A stretch of DNA of 64,000 nt from Roseovarius bejariae (GCF_009669325.1 NZ_SZWE01000001.1:2671501-2735500), one strand, 5' to 3'; positions 7,994 through 16,835 are shown, counted from the stretch's first letter. The notes: generated by a model not told the origin, from the sequence alone. Numbers and translations are program-made.

Positions 7994-9289
7994 TTACATC
8001 TGCCCCGGCAGGTAGGTGACGATGCCGGGGAATACCGCGATCAGGACCAGGGCGGCGACCATCAGCAGGAAGAAGGGCAGCGCGGCCTTGGCGACGAAGA
8101 GGATGTCGCGCCCGGTGAGCGACTGGATCACGAAGAGGTTGAAGCCCACGGGCGGGGTGATTTGCGACATCTCGACCACGATCACGAGGAAGATCCCGAA
8201 CCAGAGCGGGTCGATCCCGGCCTCAAGCACCATGGGCATGATCACCGAGGCGGTCAGGACCACGACCGAGATACCGTCGAGAAAGCAGCCCATGATGACG
8301 AAGAACACCGTCAGCGCGGCCAGAAGCGTGAAGGTGGACAGCCCGAGGGAGCCGATCCATTCGGCAAGGATGCGCGGGATGCCGGTAAAGCCCATGGCCA
8401 CCGTCAGGAAGGAGGCCCCGGCGAGGATGAAGGCGATCATGCAGGAGGTGACCGTGGCGCCCATCAACCCGTCGATGAATGTTTTCTTGGTGAGTGAGCC
8501 GCTGCTCCAGGACAGGAGGAGGGCCAGCACCACGCCCACGGCGGCGGCATCGGTGGGCGAGGCGAGGCCTGCGTAGATCGAGCCGATCACGCCGAGGATA
8601 AGCAGGACGACCGGGATCAGGCGGCGGGATTGCCGGAGCCGCTCGGCAAAGCCGACGTGGAGCGTTTCATCGGGAAGGCGCTTGCGGTTGAGCAGCGCCC
8701 AGAGGATCACGTAGCCCACGAAAAGCCCGACCAGAAGCACACCCGGCAGGACGCCCGCGACGAAGAGCCGGGCGATGGATTGTTCGGTGGCCACGCCATA
8801 GACGATCAGGATGATCGAGGGCGGGATCAACAGGCCGAGGGTGGCCGACCCGGCCAGCGTGCCGATGATCATTTTCTCGGGGTAGCCGCGCTCTGACAGT
8901 TCGGGGATCGAGAGTTTGCCGATGGTGGCGGCGGTGGCCGCCGAGGAGCCGGAGACGGCGGCGAAGATCCCGCAGGCAAAGACATTGACGTGGAGCAGTT
9001 GCCCTGGAAGGCGGGTGAGCCATGGCGAGAGCCCCGCGAACATATCGTCCGAGAGGCGCGAGCGGAACAGGATCTCACCCATCCAGATGAACAGCGGCAG
9101 GGCGGCAAGCGCCCATGAGTTGCCATGCCCCCAAAGGGTGGTGGCCATGACAAGGCCAAGGGGGGCGCCGCTGTAGAGGGCCATGGCGGCCATGCCGACG
9201 CCCAGAAGCGCGAAGGCCACCCAAAGTCCCGCGCCGAGAAAGGCGAAGAGCAGGACAAGCAGGATGATGGACAGAAGGGCAATGGACAT
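7994..9289 (-). CDS. dctM: TRAP transporter large permease subunit (DctM family)
   Basis: 431 residues, almost entirely hydrophobic with about 12 membrane segments, as usual for DctM proteins. Recognisable family stretches are SSAATAATIGKLSIPELSERGYPEKMIIGTLAGSATLGLLIPPSIILIVYG (first half; the conserved SGS/SAA and GLLIPPS turns), SPTDAAAVGVV, and the C-terminal MSQITPPVGFNLFVIQSLTG. DctM is the cation-coupled transmembrane pore for small organic acids delivered by the periplasmic DctP protein. It is the last of three genes reading dctP-dctQ-dctM, with 9 bases between dctQ and dctM. The substrate is not determinable from sequence; the neighbouring threonine-catabolic genes only weakly hint at an amino acid-derived compound. 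Confidence 0.92.
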   Translation of the reverse strand: MSIALLSIILLVLLFAFLGAGLWVAFALLGVGMAAMALYSGAPLGLVMATTLWGHGNSWALAALPLFIWMGEILFRSRLSDDMFAGLSPWLTRLPGQLLHVNVFACGIFAAVSGSSAATAATIGKLSIPELSERGYPEKMIIGTLAGSATLGLLIPPSIILIVYGVATEQSIARLFVAGVLPGVLLVGLFVGYVILWALLNRKRLPDETLHVGFAERLRQSRRLIPVVLLILGVIGSIYAGLASPTDAAAVGVVLALLLSWSSGSLTKKTFIDGLMGATVTSCMIAFILAGASFLTVAMGFTGIPRILAEWIGSLGLSTFTLLAALTVFFVIMGCFLDGISVVVLTASVIMPMVLEAGIDPLWFGIFLVIVVEMSQITPPVGFNLFVIQSLTGRDILFVAKAALPFFLLMVAALVLIAVFPGIVTYLPGQM

Positions 9290-9298
9290 GGCCGGGCC

Positions 9299-9847
9299 TC
9301 ACTCGTTCAGAAGGGTTTCGCCCTTGTCCGCCCAGCTGGCCGGGTGGCCGCGCAGGAGGCTGACAAGTTCATCGGCGAGGGCGAGGGTGAGCACCGCGAG
9401 GCCAAGGGCCACGGGAAGTTGCGGAATCCACAGAGGGACCGAGACCATGCCGGAACTTTTGTCGCCGAATTCATGCGATTCCAGCACCAGCAGCACCATG
9501 TACCATGTCCCGAAACCGGCCATGCCGAGGGCCAGCGTGGTGACCACGATCTCGGCCACGTGGTTGGCGCGTTGGCCGAGCCCCTGGGTGATGAGCGTGA
9601 CGCGGATATGGCCGCCCTTGCGCAGGGTATAGGCCAGCGCAAGGAAGCTGGAGGCGGCGAGGAAAAAGCCGGTGAAATCGGCGTAGGAGGGGATCGTCAC
9701 GCCGAGGCCGGTGCCGGTGAGGGCGGCGGTGATCTTGTCCGCGAGATTGAGGCCGACCTGTGCAAAGACCAGGGCCACGATCGCCACGATAAAGAGCGCC
9801 GCAAGGCCGCCAGCCGCACGATAGAGCATGTCGAGTGCGCGCCGCAT
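9299..9847 (-). CDS. dctQ: TRAP transporter small permease subunit (DctQ family)
   Basis: 182 residues with four predicted membrane helices: an N-terminal pair (LYRAAGGLAALFIVAIVALVFAQVGLN; FTGFFLAASSFLALAYTLRKGGHIRV) and a C-terminal pair around VVTTLALGMAGFGTWYMVLLVLES and PQLPVALGLAVLTLALADELVSLL. The LRKGGHIRV loop is the most conserved feature of DctQ proteins. It pairs with the large permease to form the membrane complex. It lies between dctP and dctM in the same orientation, separated from dctP by 70 bases. Confidence 0.88.
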   Translation of the reverse strand: MRRALDMLYRAAGGLAALFIVAIVALVFAQVGLNLADKITAALTGTGLGVTIPSYADFTGFFLAASSFLALAYTLRKGGHIRVTLITQGLGQRANHVAEIVVTTLALGMAGFGTWYMVLLVLESHEFGDKSSGMVSVPLWIPQLPVALGLAVLTLALADELVSLLRGHPASWADKGETLLNE

Positions 9848-9917
9848 GAGTGGTGTCTCCCTGTGGGTGGAGGGGGTGCCCGGGCGCGTCTTGCGCGCGC
9901 CGCGGGCTTTGGTCGGC

Positions 9918-10889
9918 TTAGCCCTGGTAGGCGTCGAGAAGCTGCTGGCCGGTGTCGCCGGCGTCTTCTTTCCAGCTTTCCAGCATTTGCGCGCCGATTT
10001 CGCGCAGGCCGGTCATCAGGTCATCGGAGGGGTCAACCACGGTGATGCCGTTTTCCTTGAGGACCTCGACCATTTCGGCGGATTCCGCCTTGCTCATCTC
10101 CCAGCCGCGGGTTTCGGCCTTGGCGGCGGCATCGAGGACGGCCTGTTGGGTGTCCTCGTCAAGGCGACGGAAGGCGCGCTTGTTCACCACGACGATGTTT
10201 TTCGGAATCCAGGCCTGGATGTCGGTGTAATGCGACAGGAAATCCCATGCCTTGGAGTTCACGCCGGTGGAGGGCGAGGTGATCATCGCCTCGACGCGGC
10301 CGGTGCTGAAGGCCTGCGGGATGTCGGGCACTTCGACCTGTGTCGGGGCCGCGCCCGCGAGGTTGGCGAACTGTTCCAGTGTGGCGTTGTAGGTGCGGAA
10401 TTTCAGGCCCGCGAGGTCATCGACCGAGGCGATTTCCTTGGTGGTATAGAGCCCCTGCGGCGGCCACGGCACGGCGTAGAGCGGCATCAGGCCCTGTTCG
10501 TCGAGCAGGCCGGTGATGACCTCTTCCTGCGCGTCCCAGAGCTTCATCGCCTCGTCATAGCTGGTGGCGAGGAAGGGCAGGGAGTCGGCACCGAAGACCG
10601 GGTTGTCGTTGGCCAGAAGCGACAGGAAGAATTCGCCCGCGGGGACCTGCCCGCTGCGGACCGCCTTGCTGATTTCGGGGTGTTTGAAGAGCGACCCCGC
10701 CGAGTGGACCTTGATCGACAGATCGCCGCCGGTGGCCTCTTCGATGTCCTTGGCGAACTCGTGGATGTTCTTGGTGTGGAAGGTGGCGTCGGGGTATGGC
10801 GTGGGCATATCCCATGTTTCGGCACTGGCCGGAATGCTGAGCGCGGCGATGGCAACGGCGGCCCCGCCAAGAAGTCGTGACATAAACAT
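9918..10889 (-). CDS. dctP: TRAP transporter solute-binding protein (DctP family)
   Basis: 323 residues from the ATG at 10889 (start MFMSRLLGG), which has GGGAG eight bases upstream; the frame is open further upstream but without a ribosome binding site. N-terminal signal peptide (LLGGAAVAIAALSIPASA) directs export to the periplasm, where DctP proteins capture the substrate and present it to DctQM. Family landmarks are GLKFRTYNATLEQF, in which the Arg typically makes the salt bridge with a carboxylate ligand, and VPDIPQAFSTGRVEAMITSPSTG. The conserved Arg points to an organic-acid substrate. Promoter and possible operator sequences lie just upstream, facing the divergent MarR-like gene. Confidence 0.92.
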   Translation of the reverse strand: MFMSRLLGGAAVAIAALSIPASAETWDMPTPYPDATFHTKNIHEFAKDIEEATGGDLSIKVHSAGSLFKHPEISKAVRSGQVPAGEFFLSLLANDNPVFGADSLPFLATSYDEAMKLWDAQEEVITGLLDEQGLMPLYAVPWPPQGLYTTKEIASVDDLAGLKFRTYNATLEQFANLAGAAPTQVEVPDIPQAFSTGRVEAMITSPSTGVNSKAWDFLSHYTDIQAWIPKNIVVVNKRAFRRLDEDTQQAVLDAAAKAETRGWEMSKAESAEMVEVLKENGITVVDPSDDLMTGLREIGAQMLESWKEDAGDTGQQLLDAYQG

Positions 10890-10924
10890 CGGTTTTGGCT
10901 CCCTGTGTTTGTTATGATGTGGGA

Positions 10925-10957
10925 ACACTGGGTTAACGTTTGCAATTTGTCAACGTT
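10925..10957 (-). promoter_or_regulatory. candidate dctP promoter with paired AACGTT sites
   Basis: On the minus strand TTGACA (plus coordinates 10948-10953) sits 17 bases from CAGTGT (10925-10930), a plausible though weak sigma-70 promoter for dctPQM. Two identical self-complementary hexamers AACGTT (10935-10940 and 10952-10957) are spaced 17 bases centre to centre and overlap the -35 region, a good position for a dimeric regulator such as the divergent MarR-like protein. Motif reading only. Confidence 0.35.
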
Positions 10958-11121
10958 TTGTCATTTTTAGATCGCGGTCGCGACTGCCCGTCCGCGCGGT
11001 AGCCCCAAGGCGCGCTTGGACATCGGCGCGGTGGTTTGGGCGAACGGGCAATTGTCATGGGCCGGGAAATGTGAAAAAGTTTGTAAAACGCAGGTGTTTT
11101 GACAGCGATGAGGGCGAAAGC

Positions 11122-11643
11122 ATGGTTCAACCCCAATCCGACAACCGCCGTATTGTATCATCCCGGCATCTTGCCGAGGGCGAGGGTTGGGAAATGTCGG
11201 AGTTCGAGTTTGGCCTGATTATCGCGTTCAATGCGTTTTCGCGGTGGATGACCCGCTGCATGGCGGCGGCGGGGCAGGCGGATCTGAACCCGCTGGATAT
11301 CCTGATCTTGCACAACACGAATCATCGCAACCGGGACAAGCGGCTGTCGGATATTTGCTTTTTGCTCAATATCGAGGATACGCACACGGTGAATTACGCC
11401 TTGCGGAAATTGTCCAAGGCCGGGCTGATCGTTTCGGAGAAGCGCGGCAAGGAAGTGTTCTATCGAACTTCGCAGGAGGGGGCCGCGCTTTGTGAGGCCT
11501 ATCGCGATGTGCGGCGACAGTGCCTTTTGGATGTCTCGGGTGGAACCGGCGTGTCAGGCGAGGAACTGCGCGAGTTTGCCCGGACCCTGCGGGCCCTTTC
11601 GGGGCAATACGATCAGGCCAGCCGCGCGGCAGCCTCCTTGTAA
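11122..11643 (+). CDS. MarR-like winged-helix transcriptional regulator
   Basis: 173 residues from the ATG at 11122, preceded by GAGGGCGAAAG; an open extension upstream to 11071 is unlikely to be translated. The middle of the protein (SDICFLLNIEDTHTVNYALRKLSKAGLIVSEKRGKEVFYRTSQEG) is a winged helix with an H-T-V recognition segment followed by the wing, typical of the PF13463 MarR-like group often found beside TRAP transporters in Rhodobacteraceae. It is transcribed divergently from dctP and likely controls it, perhaps through the AACGTT pair near 10935-10957. It converges with the response regulator downstream, only two bases separating the stop codons. Confidence 0.75.
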   Translation: MVQPQSDNRRIVSSRHLAEGEGWEMSEFEFGLIIAFNAFSRWMTRCMAAAGQADLNPLDILILHNTNHRNRDKRLSDICFLLNIEDTHTVNYALRKLSKAGLIVSEKRGKEVFYRTSQEGAALCEAYRDVRRQCLLDVSGGTGVSGEELREFARTLRALSGQYDQASRAAASL

Positions 11644-11645
11644 CG

Positions 11646-12041
11646 TCACGCGGTTGCGGCTTTGGCCCATATCTCTTCGATGCGGGTGGCAAGGGTCATG
11701 GGATCGACCGGCTTGGTGATGACGGCCAGGGCACCTTTGCGCAGCAATTCCTGAGACAGGGAATCCTCGGCTTTGGCGGTGAGGAAAATGGTTGGCAGAT
11801 TGCCTCCGGCGGGTTGCTCGGAAATCTTGCGCCAGACATCTTCGCCCGACATGTCGGGCATCATCATATCAAGCAAAAGCATCTGGGGCTGGACGGTTTC
11901 GACGGCATCCACGGCCTCTTGTCCGGTGGCGAACTGGTGCACCTCGAAGGACCCCACGGTTTCCAGGGCCATCTGGATAATGACGCGGATATCGACATCG
12001 TCGTCGACATGGAGGATCGTTTTCAAAGTGTCTTGTGGCAC
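11646..12041 (-). CDS. single-domain (CheY-like) response regulator
   Basis: 131 residues, just one receiver domain with no output domain. The acidic pocket (ILHVDDDVDI), the phospho-acceptor D58 (LLLDMMMPDMSGED), the conserved Thr (IFLTAKAEDS) and the signalling Lys (VITKPVDP) are all present. I chose the GTG at 12041 because AGGAGAC lies six bases upstream; a longer alternative starts at the ATG at 12095, which overlaps the kinase stop as ATGA and would add 18 residues. Being cotranscribed with a PAS histidine kinase, it is likely that kinase's receiver, either acting by protein contact or feeding a phosphorelay. Confidence 0.85.
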   Translation of the reverse strand: MPQDTLKTILHVDDDVDIRVIIQMALETVGSFEVHQFATGQEAVDAVETVQPQMLLLDMMMPDMSGEDVWRKISEQPAGGNLPTIFLTAKAEDSLSQELLRKGALAVITKPVDPMTLATRIEEIWAKAATA

Positions 12042-12091
12042 GCCTGTCTCCTGTTTGGGGGCGATTGGAAAGGGTAGGATGCGCGCGGCAG

Positions 12092-13243
12092 TCATGCCGC
12101 TCCGGTGGTTTTTGTCCGCGGGGCATCGGTCTGCACGACGCGATGTTCGGGGATTCGGAATGAAAACGTGCTGCCTTGGCCCACTTCGGATGCGCAATCG
12201 ACCGGATATTCAAGACGATGCAGGATTGCCGCCACGATCGCAAGGCCAAGGCCGGTGCCCGGCCTTTTGCTACCGTCCCCGGCGCGGGCCTGTGAAAAGG
12301 GTTTGAACAGCATGGTCTGATGATCTTTCGCGATTCCGGGCCCCTCGTCAGAGACGGAAAACAGAATGCTGCCGTCTTTGGGCGTGACCCCGAATGTTAC
12401 GGTGCCGCCCTTGGGAGAATACTTGATGGCATTGGAGGCGAAGTTGGTGATGACCTGCGCCACGCGGTCGGGATTTCCAAGGACCGTGGCACTGTCCAGA
12501 TGGGTTTCCACGTCAAGCGTGACATCGTTTTCGGCGGCGATCCCCGAGACCAGCTCAAGGGTGTCGTGCAGGCACTGAAGGATGTCCATCTCGGCAATCG
12601 AGAAATCCATCTTGTTGCCCTTGATCTTCTCGAAGTCGAGAATGTCGTTCACGATGGACAAAAGCCGGTCGGTATTGCGCGAGGCGATATCGACGATGCA
12701 GCGCGCATTTTCATCAAGGTTGGCCACCGCCCCGGCCTGCAACAGGCGCAGCGCGCCGTGGATTGAGGTCAGTGGGGTGCGCAATTCGTGACTGACTGTC
12801 GAGACGGTTTGCAGCTTGGCGTTTTCGAGGGTCTTGCGGCGGGACAGGTCGCGCACGACCGAGAGGAAGAAGTTGCCCTCGCCCTTCGTTTTGAGAAGTT
12901 TTGTCGAAACTTCGATCGGGCCGCTGGGGAAGGTCAGTTCGACGATGAGCATATCCTGCCGACCGTCCAGCAGGGGGGCGGTTTTGCGGTGAAAGGCGTC
13001 GGTGTCGAAGGTGGCGACGGTGTCATGGATGCACTTGTCACGCGCCTGTTCCATGGTCCAGCCGAGGCGCTGGCGCGCCGCCCCGTTCAAGTAGCGAAAG
13101 CGCATCGTGTCACAGGCATAAACGTAAACCTCGTCCTGCAAATCTTCGAGCACGGTTTCGAGGAAAGACAGGTCTTCCGTTTCGGGCAAGGATGGGCTTG
13201 CCGCGATCTGCAAGTGGCTTTGTCTGTTTGCGTCTTGATGCAT
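12092..13243 (-). CDS. PAS-domain histidine kinase, soluble
   Basis: 383 residues. No membrane segment, so cytoplasmic. Domain order: N-terminal PAS fold (about 25-135, DEVYVYACDTMRFRYLNGAARQRLGW), dimerisation/phosphoacceptor domain with H152 in VSHELRTPLTS, and a HATPase domain with N-box FASNAIKYSPKG, G1 box DEGPGIAKDH and G2 box GTGLGLAIV. Its stop codon overlaps a possible ATG of the downstream response regulator (ATGA), supporting a functional pair. PAS suggests sensing of redox, light or a small ligand; the cofactor cannot be told because no Cys of the LOV type is visible in context. Confidence 0.9.
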   Translation of the reverse strand: MHQDANRQSHLQIAASPSLPETEDLSFLETVLEDLQDEVYVYACDTMRFRYLNGAARQRLGWTMEQARDKCIHDTVATFDTDAFHRKTAPLLDGRQDMLIVELTFPSGPIEVSTKLLKTKGEGNFFLSVVRDLSRRKTLENAKLQTVSTVSHELRTPLTSIHGALRLLQAGAVANLDENARCIVDIASRNTDRLLSIVNDILDFEKIKGNKMDFSIAEMDILQCLHDTLELVSGIAAENDVTLDVETHLDSATVLGNPDRVAQVITNFASNAIKYSPKGGTVTFGVTPKDGSILFSVSDEGPGIAKDHQTMLFKPFSQARAGDGSKRPGTGLGLAIVAAILHRLEYPVDCASEVGQGSTFSFRIPEHRVVQTDAPRTKTTGAA

Positions 13244-13366
13244 TGTTACTTTCCTACCCTGAACGCTTTGTTACAAAACTTATAAAGCAACCATACGGTT
13301 GTCTTAGGGCCTGATCGTGGTCATCTTTGGGCAGGCGCGGGTTAACCATGTCGGAGACTGGCGTCA

Positions 13367-15433
13367 TCATGCGGCATACCCCAATTTACACAGCCTGACC
13401 GGAAGCGTGATTGTGAAGGTGCTGCCATTCCCCAGTTCGCTGTCAACGGTGATGTCACCGCCGTGCAGGTTGATGATTTCGCGGGTGATGGCCAGCCCGA
13501 GCCCCGCGCCCGAATTGCGGCGTGTCACGGATGTATCGACCTGCACGAATTGATCGAAGATGTCCTCGTGATCCTTGGCCCCGATGCCGCAGCCCGTATC
13601 CCGGATGGTGAGCCGGATTTGGTTTTCATCCTGTTCGGAGGAGATATAGACGCCGCCCGTTTCAGTGAACTTGATGGCGTTGCCGATCACGTTGATCAGG
13701 GCCTGCCGAAGGCGTTTGGCATCGGCCAGGAGAATAACGTCGCTGACATCGCTTTCAAGAGTGAGGCCTTTTTCAGCGGCCTTGAGTTCAAGCGTTTTCG
13801 TCACGCTTTTCACAATGTCCCGAAGGTTGCATTGGGCGGTGTAGAGGTGGATTGTTTCGGCCTCGAATTGCGCCCGGTCCAGAATGTCGTTGATCAGGCC
13901 CAGCAAGTGATCACTGGATGATGCGATCCGGTTGGACATATTCGCGATCTCGTTGTGCAGCTCGGTCAGTGCGCGTTTCTGTGCGTCGGCCTCATGGCCT
14001 TTGGCGATGCTGTCCTGGACCTTCTTGAAGGCGGGCAGAACCGACAGGTTTTCGAGAAAGCGGGCGTACCCGATGACGGAAGTCAGGGGCGTGCGCAACT
14101 CGTGACTGATGATGTTGAGGAAATCGGTCTTGGCCCGGTTTGCGGCTTCGGCTTTTTCGCGTGCCAGTTTCAGTTCGGTCACATCGACGCGGAAGCCGGC
14201 GGTGTTGCCCTCTGGTGAACGGGTTTCCGCGATCTGGAGCCAGCGGCCGTCTGCCAGCTTTTGTTCGACGGGCTCACAGGGGTTGCGGTGGGCCGCAAGC
14301 CGTTCCTGAAGCCATTCTTCCTCACGTCCGATCGCCTCGTCGTACTGGCCTTCCTCAAGACCGGTGCGGAGAATGTTTTCGAATGTATTACCGGGATATA
14401 TCGCGTCGCCTGACAGGGTGTAATAGCTGCGATATTTGTCATTGGCGAACACGAGGCGGTCATGCTTGTCATAAAGCGCGAACCCGTCTTCGATGGAGTT
14501 GATGGCCGAGCGGAGCTGATTTTCGGTAATGGATTTGGACCGGTACATCGTCCAGAGGGCCAAAAGCAGAAACCCCAAAAGCCCGTACGCCAAAGCGGTT
14601 GCCACCCAGACCGCGAGTGATGCGCCGGGTTCTTGTGGCCAGCCTGTGCTGGGCCGCAGGCCGATTTGCCATGTGCCTGTATCGGTTGGAAGATTGCGCA
14701 AGACCGGGTGGAGATTGAAAACAGTCGGGTCGCCGTAGAGCAGCCCGGCGGGGCGCGCCCTTTCGTTGAGCTTGCGCAGTGCGATATCCATGTGACCGGG
14801 GCCGTGGTTTTGCATGGTTTGGGCGATCAGCCTGTCGCGATCAATGATCAGGGATATGATGCCTGTTGCAGGGCCGCCGTTGTTTTGATCCTCCTCGGCG
14901 TAATAGGGGGAGCGCTGGATGAAGGCGGTGCCCCCCTGAACAAGGTCAATGGGCCCCAGAAGCTTGGTGTCTCCGCTGCGCAAGACCTCATTGACCGCTG
15001 GGAACTGATCGGGAATGTCGCGATAATCCAACCCGATCGCGGCCTGATTGCTTTCGAACGGATAAACCCGGTCGACAATGAAGCCATCGGAGCGGGCGGC
15101 ATTGATGATCGAGGGCGATGTTTCGACCAAGGGCTTCACAAGTTGTTGGTATTCCTGTTGGTTCAGGTTCGGGTGCCGTTCGATGACGGATCGTATCGCG
15201 TGCGCGATGACCTCGAATTTTATGATTTCCCGTTGCAGGGAGCGCGCAATCATCTCGGCTTCGCGGCTGGCGTCTTGCACGGCTTCCTGGCGTGCGTCTC
15301 TCAGCAGAAAAGCATTGATCTTGTTCGCGGTTATGGTGGTCATGAGAATGGTCAACGTGACCGCGATCATGACCGCGATGGGGAAATCGCGCGGTTTGAA
15401 GACTTTGTTCAGCCTGTCAGGTTTTCCAACCAC
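13367..15433 (-). CDS. membrane CHASE-domain sensor histidine kinase with PAS
   Basis: 688 residues. A membrane helix at about 17-35, a periplasmic CHASE domain (about 75-265; LNQQEYQQLVKPLVETSP, AARSDGFIVDRVYPFESNQAAIGLDYRD is the CHASE core), a second helix at about 272-295, a PAS domain (300-420, INSIEDGFALYDKHDRLVFAND), a HisKA domain with H444 (IISHELRTPLTSVIGY) and a HATPase domain (NVIGNAIKFTETGG, DTGCGIGAKD, GAGLGLAITREI). There is an unusual insertion of ~50 residues between the two HisKA helices (VLPAFKKVQDSIAKGHEADAQK). CHASE domains bind small extracellular molecules. It precedes the soluble kinase in the transcript, suggesting both feed a common relay. Confidence 0.9.
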   Translation of the reverse strand: MVGKPDRLNKVFKPRDFPIAVMIAVTLTILMTTITANKINAFLLRDARQEAVQDASREAEMIARSLQREIIKFEVIAHAIRSVIERHPNLNQQEYQQLVKPLVETSPSIINAARSDGFIVDRVYPFESNQAAIGLDYRDIPDQFPAVNEVLRSGDTKLLGPIDLVQGGTAFIQRSPYYAEEDQNNGGPATGIISLIIDRDRLIAQTMQNHGPGHMDIALRKLNERARPAGLLYGDPTVFNLHPVLRNLPTDTGTWQIGLRPSTGWPQEPGASLAVWVATALAYGLLGFLLLALWTMYRSKSITENQLRSAINSIEDGFALYDKHDRLVFANDKYRSYYTLSGDAIYPGNTFENILRTGLEEGQYDEAIGREEEWLQERLAAHRNPCEPVEQKLADGRWLQIAETRSPEGNTAGFRVDVTELKLAREKAEAANRAKTDFLNIISHELRTPLTSVIGYARFLENLSVLPAFKKVQDSIAKGHEADAQKRALTELHNEIANMSNRIASSSDHLLGLINDILDRAQFEAETIHLYTAQCNLRDIVKSVTKTLELKAAEKGLTLESDVSDVILLADAKRLRQALINVIGNAIKFTETGGVYISSEQDENQIRLTIRDTGCGIGAKDHEDIFDQFVQVDTSVTRRNSGAGLGLAITREIINLHGGDITVDSELGNGSTFTITLPVRLCKLGYAA

Positions 15434-15501
15434 TTTTATAGGCCCCTTTCGTGGTGTTCTTATTGGCCGTGCGCGTGCCAGTGGCGGTTCGTGCAGCGTG
15501 G

Positions 15502-15882
15502 CTATTCTTCGTTCAGTTCCTGCTCAAGGCGGTCAAGAAACCCGTTTATCCGGGTGTCGAGCTCGGCCAGATCATGTTCTTGCAACGCGCTTTTGGATGT
15601 CGCCATGATCCGCGCTTCCAATTCATGTGCCTGCGTGCCCAGGCGTTTGAGGCCGAGGCTTCCGGCGACGCCGCTGATCCGGTGGGCTTCAAACTCGACA
15701 ACGGAAAGGGCGTCGCCCATATCCATGCTGCCGTTTTTGGCCGAGACCCATGCCGTTTCAATGCGGCAGATGCGTTCGTCCAGCCCATCGCAAAAGTTAT
15801 TTCGAAGGGTCAGAAGTGCCTGTTCGAAATTGGCGCCGTTTTGCGATTGCCGGTCGGGGGTTTGGGCGAGTGTCCGAGTCAT
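15502..15882 (-). CDS. HPt (histidine phosphotransfer) domain protein
   Basis: 126 residues, a single helical bundle. The phosphotransfer motif is EFEAHRISGVAGSLGLKRL with H67 as the likely phospho-accepting residue; the family consensus is H-x-L-K-G-S-A-x-x-x-G. Its start overlaps the stop of the preceding response regulator by four bases (ATGA), so they are translationally coupled. In a multi-step phosphorelay HPt shuttles phosphate from a receiver to another receiver; here both receivers available are the REC proteins in this same cluster. No other domains. Confidence 0.85.
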   Translation of the reverse strand: MTRTLAQTPDRQSQNGANFEQALLTLRNNFCDGLDERICRIETAWVSAKNGSMDMGDALSVVEFEAHRISGVAGSLGLKRLGTQAHELEARIMATSKSALQEHDLAELDTRINGFLDRLEQELNEE

Positions 15883-16835
15883 GCGCTGTCTCGCATAAAG
15901 ATTTCATCGTTGTGTCGGGGCGGCTGACCTGCCGCGTCGCGCGCCTTGCTGATAAGGGTCGTCGGGCATTGCATACGCCACAGGCTGACATGGGTGGGGG
16001 CGCCCATCCTGACGGTCGGGACGGTCATGTCGAGGTTCGCCAACCGCAAGCGGAGCTTGGTCATTTCCTCTTGGAAGTTGCGTTCGAGGCTCTGGGCATC
16101 GGGATTGGGGTGATCCAGCAGAAGCGCCACGACATCCCCTTTTCCGGGGCAGACCAACATATGGGGGCAAAAATCCAGAGTTCTTGAGACCGCCAGCGAT
16201 ACTTCCCCCATCAGGACCGCGTAATAGGTCGGGTCCATCATGCGGAAATAGCTTTCGGCGTTGAGCATGTGAAAGCCGATGGCACAGCTTTGGCGCAGGC
16301 GGATATTTCCCTGTTTCAACAGGAAATTTTCCATCGACATCATGCTGATCGAACTTTGGACATCTTCCAGGATGATTTCGTCTTCGAAATTCATGGGGGC
16401 GTAGAGCGCCGCTTCCTGTCCCAGAAGGTGCTCGTGCAGGAGGCGTGTCTGGGCACGTTCTTCCAGAATGGAATTCGCCATTTCGAGCCGGATTTTCAGC
16501 TCTACCGTATCAAGCGGCTTGGTGATGTAGTCATTGGCACCGGCCATGAAGGCCGCATCGATCGAGGCCTTGTCGGTCAGGGACGAGATCATGATGATCG
16601 GTGTGCTCATGTGGTGCGGGATCGCGCGGATTCCCCGGACGATCTCGATGCCATCCATCGGGATCATCCGGATGTCGACAAGGAAGCAATCGAACGGATT
16701 GTCGGTGTCAGACGCTTTCTCAAGCGCCTCCTGCCCTGTGTAGGCGGTTTCGACATCTGAGATACCGAGTTGTGCAAGCCGTGTTTGCAGCAGGTCGCAA
16801 AATGTCGGTTCGTCGTCTATCGCAAGAACGCGCAT
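15879..16835 (-). CDS. response regulator: receiver domain plus degenerate GGDEF-like C-terminus
   Basis: 318 residues. REC domain at 1-125 with AIDDEP acidic pocket, phospho-acceptor D54 (CFLVDIRM), S/T switch (MISSLTDK) and K in ITKPLD. The C-terminal ~190 residues carry no helix-turn-helix. Segment CPGKGDVVALLLDHPN occupies the place of the GGDEF signature with surrounding helices and strands of similar spacing, but the residues needed for cyclic-di-GMP synthesis are not there; this is an inferred resemblance only. It heads a possible transcript running toward HPt, CHASE kinase, PAS kinase and CheY-like protein, and is translationally coupled to HPt. Confidence 0.8.
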   Translation of the reverse strand: MRVLAIDDEPTFCDLLQTRLAQLGISDVETAYTGQEALEKASDTDNPFDCFLVDIRMIPMDGIEIVRGIRAIPHHMSTPIIMISSLTDKASIDAAFMAGANDYITKPLDTVELKIRLEMANSILEERAQTRLLHEHLLGQEAALYAPMNFEDEIILEDVQSSISMMSMENFLLKQGNIRLRQSCAIGFHMLNAESYFRMMDPTYYAVLMGEVSLAVSRTLDFCPHMLVCPGKGDVVALLLDHPNPDAQSLERNFQEEMTKLRLRLANLDMTVPTVRMGAPTHVSLWRMQCPTTLISKARDAAGQPPRHNDEIFMRDSA

